Assembly (NCBI RefSeq): GCF_000062885.1
Contig: NC_009142.1
Location: forward strand, 806,001 to 870,000
Length of the DNA: 64,000 bases
Direction of reading: 5' to 3'
Source: Saccharopolyspora erythraea NRRL 2338
GTDB taxonomy: Bacteria > Actinomycetota > Actinomycetes > Mycobacteriales > Pseudonocardiaceae
Under the pieces are notes generated by a model that saw nothing but the letters and a program-made list of their open reading frames with translations, did no database searches and was not told the DNA's origin. A program made the translations under genes and the position numbers. This document shows positions 59,124 to 64,000 of this stretch, piece after piece; position 1 is the stretch's first letter; the number at the start of each line of letters is the position of its first letter.

Positions 59124-60347
59124 ATGAGGTCAGTAGACGAGCAGCTAGCGCGGGTTCTCTCCGCAGCCGTTCGACCGGCGCCGGTGCGGGTCGCGATCTC
59201 GGAGGCACAGGGCCTGCTCTGCGCGGAGGAGGTCGTCGCCGAACGCGCGTTGCCGGGGTTCGACCAGGCCGCCGTTGACGGCTACGCGGTGCGCAGCGTC
59301 GACGTGCAGGCCGCCGCCGAGTCGCCGGTCGCGCTGCCGGTGGTCGGTGAGATCCCCGCAGGTTCGCGCCAGCCGCGACGGCTCCAGCCGGGCCAGGCGG
59401 TCCGGGTGGTCACCGGTGCGCCGCTGCCGACGCTCGCCGACGCGGTCGTGCCGCTGGAGTACACCGACGACAACCCGGCGAAGGTGACGGTGCGGCAGCC
59501 CGTGCCGTCGGCGGCCTTCGTGCGCCGGACCGGCGAGGACGTGCAGACCGGTGACGTCGCGGTGCGTCGCGGTGCGCCGATCGGGTCCGCGCAGGTCGGG
59601 CTGCTGGCGGCGGTCGGACGCAACAAGGTGCTCGTGCACCCGCGCCCCAGGGTCTCGCTGATCTCGGTCGGCGAGGAGCTGGTCGACGTCGACCGCACCC
59701 CAGGCCAGGGACAGGTCTACGACGTCAACTCCTACGCGCTGGCCGCCGCCGCGCGCGACGCGGGCGCCGAGGTGACCCGCGTCGGCATCGTCAGCAGCGA
59801 TCCGCGCAGGCTGCGGGAGGTCGTCGAGGGGCGGCTGCTGCTTTCGGAGATCGTGGTCATCGCGGGCGGGGCTGGCGGCAGCGCCGGCGAGGAGGTCCGC
59901 AGGAGCCTGGCCGACCTCGGCGTCCTCGACGTCACCAGGATCGCCATGCACCCCGGTTCGGTGCAGGGCTTCGGCCGGCTCGGACCGGACCAGGTGCCGA
60001 CGTTCGTGCTGCCGGGCAACCCGGTCAGCGCGCTGGTGGTGTTCGAGGTGCTGGTGCGTCCGCTGATCCGGGCGGCGCTGGGCAAGCACAACCCGCACCG
60101 GCGCACCGTCACCGCGAGCCTGCTTTCGCCGGTGACCTCGGTGAAGGGCCGTCGCGGGTTCCTGCGCGCGCAGCTGCTGCGCGACCCGGACAACGGCTCC
60201 TACCTGGTGCAGCCGCTCGGGACCTCGGGTTCGCACCTGCTGGCCTCCCTTGCCGAGGCGAACTGCCTGCTGCTGGTCGACGACGACGTCACGGAGGTCG
60301 CGGTGGGCGAGGATGTGCGGGTCAGCTTCCTGTCGCAGCGTGCGTGA
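59124..60347 (+). CDS. MoeA-like gephyrin homologue, probably the cell-division protein Glp
   Basis: 407 residues with full MoeA architecture (QAAVDGYAVRS, GAPLPTLADAVVP, LPGNPVSALVVFEVLVRP). The molybdopterin-catalysis loop, usually SGGVSVGDYD, instead reads IAGGAGGSAGEEV, losing the acidic DYD. Together with rimJ and the membrane gene at 61,410 this is the order reported for glp and glpR in Corynebacterium/Mycobacterium, where Glp binds FtsZ instead of making cofactor. A true MoeA is the alternative. Confidence 0.82.
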   Translation: MRSVDEQLARVLSAAVRPAPVRVAISEAQGLLCAEEVVAERALPGFDQAAVDGYAVRSVDVQAAAESPVALPVVGEIPAGSRQPRRLQPGQAVRVVTGAPLPTLADAVVPLEYTDDNPAKVTVRQPVPSAAFVRRTGEDVQTGDVAVRRGAPIGSAQVGLLAAVGRNKVLVHPRPRVSLISVGEELVDVDRTPGQGQVYDVNSYALAAAARDAGAEVTRVGIVSSDPRRLREVVEGRLLLSEIVVIAGGAGGSAGEEVRRSLADLGVLDVTRIAMHPGSVQGFGRLGPDQVPTFVLPGNPVSALVVFEVLVRPLIRAALGKHNPHRRTVTASLLSPVTSVKGRRGFLRAQLLRDPDNGSYLVQPLGTSGSHLLASLAEANCLLLVDDDVTEVAVGEDVRVSFLSQRA

Positions 60348-60353
60348 GCGCCG

Positions 60354-61025
60354 ATGGCCCATCCACCCGATGCCGACGCGTTCCAGGGCTTCGGCCGCCA
60401 CCCGGGGTGGCCGGCGAAGCTCGGACCGCTGCTGACCGGTGCCGGCGCGGTCGCGCTGCGCCCGCCGAAGCTGCGCGACGGCGCGGCGTGGAGCAGGACC
60501 CGGCTGCGTGACCGCGTCTACCTGCAGAAGTGGGAGCCGACGTCGATCGGGAGCTGGCAGGAGCGCAACTCGACCATGGCCTGGCCAGCGCAGTGGAGCG
60601 CGCTGCGCAGCCTCGGGCGCCGGGGCCTGGCGCTGCCGTTCACGATCACCGTGGAGGGCGAGCTGGCCGGTCAGCTCACCGTCGGCAACATCGTCCGCGG
60701 CGCCCTGCGGTCGGGGTGGATCGGGTATTGGGTCACCGAGCGCCGCGCCGGCGGCGGCGTCGCCACCGCCGCGGTCGCGCTGGCCGTGGACCACTGCTTC
60801 GGCCCGGTCGGCCTGCACCGGCTGGAGGCGACGGTGCGCCCGGAGAACCGGCCCAGCCTGCGGGTGCTGGAGAAGTCGGGGTTCCGCCGGGAGGGCATGT
60901 TCGAGCGCTACCTCGACGTCGCGGGCGACTGGCGGGACCACTACGTCTACGGCCTGACGGTGGAAGAGGTGCCGGAGGGCGCCGTCGAGGCGCTGGTGCG
61001 GGAGGGGCGCGCCCGGCGTCCGTGA
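60354..61025 (+). CDS. rimJ: RimJ-like GNAT acetyltransferase
   Basis: 223 residues, 6 bp after the MoeA-like gene. GNAT motifs IGYWVTERRAGGGVATAAVAL and CFGPVGLHRLEATVRPENRPSLRVLEKSGF. RimJ acetylates the N-terminus of ribosomal protein S5 in E. coli; here the substrate is unproven. Conserved between MoeA1 and GlpR in mycobacteria. Confidence 0.9.
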   Translation: MAHPPDADAFQGFGRHPGWPAKLGPLLTGAGAVALRPPKLRDGAAWSRTRLRDRVYLQKWEPTSIGSWQERNSTMAWPAQWSALRSLGRRGLALPFTITVEGELAGQLTVGNIVRGALRSGWIGYWVTERRAGGGVATAAVALAVDHCFGPVGLHRLEATVRPENRPSLRVLEKSGFRREGMFERYLDVAGDWRDHYVYGLTVEEVPEGAVEALVREGRARRP

Positions 61026-61409
61026 GCCGCCTGGGTGGTCATTAGGTGAGAGTCCGGAGGCTGAGGGCCTTGAACTCCCCTTGCTGCCGGTTCGGCCGCG
61101 CCGGTTCAAGGTCGAAGACCCGCTCCGAGGGCGAGATCTTGCTCACCCGATCGGTGGGTTGGCGCAACCTGCCGGTGATCTCGGACGTCTGGCGAACGAG
61201 CTGTTCGGCGGCATGATCAGCGCTGTTCAGCGGTGTGGAAACCGACACGCCCGCGTCGATGTTGCGGCTGGTCGCCCCGGACGTGAGTTTTTCTGGACCG
61301 GGGTGCAACACCTGCCGGTTCGGCGTGGCTCCGAGACAGATGTGACTGATGTGGCTAGCGTGGCGACCGCAGAGGTGTGCTGCCGGTAGCCAGGGGGAGG
61401 TGGCGAGGC
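61026..61409. other. Intergenic region upstream of glpR-like gene
   Basis: About 380 bp. A minus-strand frame of 89 codons (61042-61311) exists but has no ribosome site or recognisable features, so it is not called. The promoter of the following gene is presumably here; GGGGGAGG precedes its ATG. Confidence 0.4.
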
Positions 61410-62216
61410 ATGCTCAGTTCGTTGATCTTCGCTGCGCTGGCGGCCGCATGGTTGGTCGTTCTCGTGCCGATGTTCGCCCGTCGCCGCCAGGAAGTGTCCA
61501 AGACCACCGACTCGGCGCTGGCGGCCAGGGTGGTCCGGCGCGGCAGCGGTCGACGCCCGGCAGCGTCCGCTGCACAGAGGACCTACGGGGTGGAGGAGGC
61601 GTACGGGATGCCTGACACCGGCCAGGACGACGTGGACGTCGACGAGTACCAGGACGACGGCGGCTGGCGGCGGGTGCACAGCGACGACGTCCGCGCGGGC
61701 CGGCGCTACCGGCCTGGGCGCGGTGGCTTCGACCCCGAGGCCGCGGCGCTGGCGGCGAAGGCCAAGTACGCCCGCAGGCAGCGGATCGTGCTGGTGATCC
61801 TGCTCACCGCGGTCGGCACCGCGCTGGTCGCAGCGCTCGCGTGGCCGATGCTGTGGTGGCTGCACGGGGCCGTCGACCTGGCGCTGGTGGGCTACCTGGC
61901 CTACCTGCGCAGGCAGGTGCGCATCGAGGAGGATGTCCGCAGCCGCAGGCTCGCGCGCATCTCCGGCGCCCGCGAGGCCGACGAGGACGGCGAGTACGTC
62001 GAGTACGAGGACGGCGAGTACGACCAGGTCGACGACTACGACGACGTCCCAGAGCGCGAAGAGCCGGAGGAGGTCGATGACCGCCCGCGCAGGCGCGCGG
62101 CGGCGACGTCGACGCACACCGGCGCGGTCGCGGTGGAGATCGACGACGAGGACCCGATGTTCGACGAGCTCGACGAGCGCACCTGGGAGCCGTACCGCAG
62201 AGCGGTCGGCGAGTAG
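61410..62216 (+). CDS. Membrane protein, probable GlpR (gephyrin-like protein receptor)
   Basis: 268 residues. TM1 at ~2-20 (LIFAALAAAWLVVLVPMF) directly followed by RRRQE; a long acidic loop; two more TM segments at ~130-165 (VLVILLTAVGTALVAALAW and LWWLHGAVDLALVGYLAYL); then a highly acidic tail rich in Asp/Glu/Tyr. This is the pattern and location of the Rv0996/GlpR family, the membrane receptor of Glp at the division septum. Assignment by layout and context. Confidence 0.78.
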   Translation: MLSSLIFAALAAAWLVVLVPMFARRRQEVSKTTDSALAARVVRRGSGRRPAASAAQRTYGVEEAYGMPDTGQDDVDVDEYQDDGGWRRVHSDDVRAGRRYRPGRGGFDPEAAALAAKAKYARRQRIVLVILLTAVGTALVAALAWPMLWWLHGAVDLALVGYLAYLRRQVRIEEDVRSRRLARISGAREADEDGEYVEYEDGEYDQVDDYDDVPEREEPEEVDDRPRRRAAATSTHTGAVAVEIDDEDPMFDELDERTWEPYRRAVGE

Positions 62217-62325
62217 CCGCGGTCGATCCGGAAAGGGCCTGGTGGACCAGGCCCTTTCCGCTTTCCGGGGGGTGGTGCGAGGGGCTCTCAGGGGGCTTGC
62301 TAAGCTACAACGGCAATTGAACAAG

Positions 62326-62398
62326 GGGGCTGTAGCGCAGTTGGTAGCGCGTCTCGTTCGCATCGAGAAGGTCAGGGGTTCGATTCCCCTCAGCTCCA
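62326..62398 (+). tRNA. tRNA-Ala (anticodon CGC)
   Basis: Cloverleaf with acceptor GGGGCTG / CAGCTCC, D-arm GCGCAGTTGGTAGCGC, anticodon stem TCTCG / CGAGA around TTCGCAT (anticodon CGC), and T-arm GGGGTTCGATTCCCC. CCA not encoded. Confidence 0.95.
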
Positions 62399-62407
62399 CG
62401 GAATGGC

Positions 62408-62440
62408 AGGCTCGTGCTCGCGGAGAGCACGAGCCTTTTT
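62408..62440 (+). terminator. Strong terminator after tRNA-Ala
   Basis: 12-bp perfect stem AGGCTCGTGCTC / GAGCACGAGCCT, 5-base loop, then TTTTT. Confidence 0.93.
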
Positions 62441-62932
62441 CCGTTTCGCGTGTTTGTCGCGGGGGCCGAGCCCCCGCGGGCCCCACGGTGCGGTGGTCAC
62501 CTTTTCACAGCTCTTTGCGGTCCGGAGCGTTCCCGGCCTGGTCTTGGACCAGCCTTCCGTTGGCGAAACTCCACCGGGCAGAACACGGACTGGCTCGCGT
62601 TGGGTGCGGGGGGGCACGAGTGGTGGTGGCGTCCGGTCCTAGGGATGTGGCTGGAGCTTCCCCGCGGTGGGGAGGGCCGGGCATGTGGGGAATGTGGCTC
62701 CGCGCTCGCTCTTCGACATTCCGTGGGTCGGGATGCGGATGCCGTACAACGCGCACCTGATGTCCAAAGCGGTGTGGCTGCTGGTGGCGTTGGGCGCGGC
62801 CGTCGCGATCCCCCGTGGCGCTCCTGGTGCTCACCGAGCGCGCACTTCCTGACGTGCAAGGGTGAGGGCCCTGCCTGGCGGGGGTTCTAGCGGTCCTCGC
62901 AACACCTGCGACCTGTGGGAGTTGCGAGGACC
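62441..62932. other. Unassigned stretch between tRNA-Ala and the IS30-type gene
   Basis: About 490 bp with open frames on both strands but no recognisable family, ribosome site or codon bias favouring one. The last 45 bp contain the inverted repeat at the IS edge. It may include part of the insertion sequence end. Confidence 0.4.
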
Positions 62933-62933
62933 G
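62891..62933. repeat. 13-bp perfect inverted repeat at the transposase start
   Basis: CGGTCCTCGCAAC and GTTGCGAGGACCG separated by 17 bases. The right arm ends on the first base of the transposase GTG, so it is either part of the IS terminal region or an operator. Confidence 0.75.
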
Positions 62934-64000
62934 TGGCATGTGAGGGTGACAGTGCCGAGCTGAAGCAACGCTTCCTGGACCGGCTTGATGCGGTTGGGAG
63001 CGTCACTGTGGCGGCCCGTGAGCTGGGCCTGAACCGGAACACGGCCTTTGGTTGGGCCCGGCAGGCTGGGCGGCGGTCGATTCGGGCGTCGCGTCGACAC
63101 CCACGGCGCGAGGAGTACGAGCGGTTGCGTTCCGAGGGTGTGGCCCGACGTCGGGCGGCCGAGCGGGTGGGCATCAACGAGCGCACGGCGAAGGACTGGG
63201 ACTACGGGGTCCGCAAGAGCCGGAACGCCCGGACCTACCCGAACGGGGTTCGTGTCGACTACGCGGCGGGCACCAGCACGATCGTCGACGTGAACTCCGT
63301 GGCGCCCAAGCTGTCCGCACTGGACAAGCAGTTGCATCCCCGGCTGCTGACCTTGGTGGAGCGGGAGCGGATCCGGGACCTGCGGGCCGAGGGCCACTCA
63401 CTGCGGGCGATCGGGAAGGCATTGGGGCGGTCGGCCAGCACGATCTTGCGGGAGATCCGCGCGAACTCCGCCCACGGCGCCTACCGGCCGTATGCGGCTC
63501 ACCGAGCGGCGGCCGCTCGTCGACCGCGCCCGAAGCAACGCAAGCTGATCGCGCAGGGACCGTTGCGCCAGTTCGTGGTTGACGGGCTGCGCAAGCGCTG
63601 GTCACCGGAGCAGATCTGCCACGCTCTAGGCAAGGAGCATCCCGGCGACCAGAGGATGCGAGTGAGCGTGGAGACGATCTACCAGGCGCTGTACTTCCAG
63701 GCCCGCGGTGGTCTCAAACGCGAAGTACAGGCCGCGATCCGCACCGGCCGGACCCGCCGCAAGCCACGCCGCAACCCGAACCAGCGCACCGCGCGGTTCA
63801 TCGACCCGATGGTGATGATCAGCGACCGCCCTGCCGAGGTCGAGGACCGGGCCGTGCCCGGCCACTGGGAGGGAGACTTGATCATTGGCGCTGGCAGCCA
63901 GTCCGCGATCGGCACTCTGGTGGAACGCACCACGCGGTACACCATGCTGGTCCACCTGCCGAACGGGCATGACGCTGAAGCGGTCCGGGACGGTCTCGTA
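62933..64000 (+). CDS. IS30-family transposase, partial (runs off the window)
   Basis: At least 356 residues from GTG 62933 with no stop before the window ends. N-terminal HTH segments (VAARELGLNRNTAFGWARQAG, RRRAAERVGINERTAKDW), then the IS30 HTH (IRDLRAEGHSLRAIGKALGRSASTILREI) and RWSPEQICHAL, VSVETIYQALY. The catalytic core begins GHWEGDLIIG with the first Asp and GTLVERTTRYTML; the remaining DDE residues lie outside. The family's usual length suggests roughly 100 more residues. Confidence 0.9.
   Translation, partial: MACEGDSAELKQRFLDRLDAVGSVTVAARELGLNRNTAFGWARQAGRRSIRASRRHPRREEYERLRSEGVARRRAAERVGINERTAKDWDYGVRKSRNARTYPNGVRVDYAAGTSTIVDVNSVAPKLSALDKQLHPRLLTLVERERIRDLRAEGHSLRAIGKALGRSASTILREIRANSAHGAYRPYAAHRAAAARRPRPKQRKLIAQGPLRQFVVDGLRKRWSPEQICHALGKEHPGDQRMRVSVETIYQALYFQARGGLKREVQAAIRTGRTRRKPRRNPNQRTARFIDPMVMISDRPAEVEDRAVPGHWEGDLIIGAGSQSAIGTLVERTTRYTMLVHLPNGHDAEAVRDGLV

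Overview
High G+C actinobacterial DNA. The left 27 kb is recognisably the right-hand half of the erythromycin gene cluster of Saccharopolyspora erythraea. This rests on DEBS module order, active-site spacing and gene order, and on a divergent ermE/eryCI promoter region of the known type. All calls come from reading the sequence; no database search was run.

Region 1 (1-26,825), erythromycin biosynthesis and resistance. On the + strand are the 3' part of eryAII (module 4: AT-DH-ER-KR-ACP and docking tail), complete eryAIII (modules 5 and 6 plus thioesterase), then eryCII, eryCIII, eryBII and eryG. The type II thioesterase gene, eryF and eryBIII follow on the - strand. Then come eryBI (+), ermE (-) and eryCI (+). 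Most neighbours share ATGA overlaps. The PKS makes 6-deoxyerythronolide B. EryF hydroxylates C-6. EryBIII and EryBII act on the mycarose precursor. EryCI makes the 3-amino sugar, EryCIII/EryCII attach desosamine, and EryG O-methylates mycarose. ErmE protects the ribosome and EryBI is a secreted beta-glucosidase.

Region 2 (26,838-30,253), flank. A small locus of WXG100-like and associated proteins lies here, followed by a GNAT acetyltransferase.

Region 3 (about 30,415-36,892), a decayed integrative element in tRNA-Arg(CCT). A 40-bp copy of the tRNA 3' half marks the far end. A tyrosine integrase pseudogene sits against the intact tRNA and is itself split by a 2,184-bp IS21-family element with a 5-bp target duplication. 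Cargo includes an SSI-like protease inhibitor and a methyltransferase.

Region 4 (37,059-45,905), chromosomal genes: a truncated transferase fragment, an 8-bp tandem repeat, a diguanylate cyclase, bluB, a zinc-limitation ribosome cluster (cysteine-free S18, S14, L33, L28, L31, L32 plus a CobW/Mrf-like protein), an isocitrate-lyase-superfamily enzyme, an SBF-type transporter and a small secreted protein.

Region 5 (46,079-62,216), a block that parallels the mycobacterial mprA-mprB-pepD-moaB2 ... mscL ... galU-moeA-rimJ-glpR order, here with a deoR-galT pair inserted after mprB. It also holds two minisatellite arrays.

Region 6 (62,326-64,000): tRNA-Ala(CGC), a strong terminator, and an IS30-family transposase running off the window.
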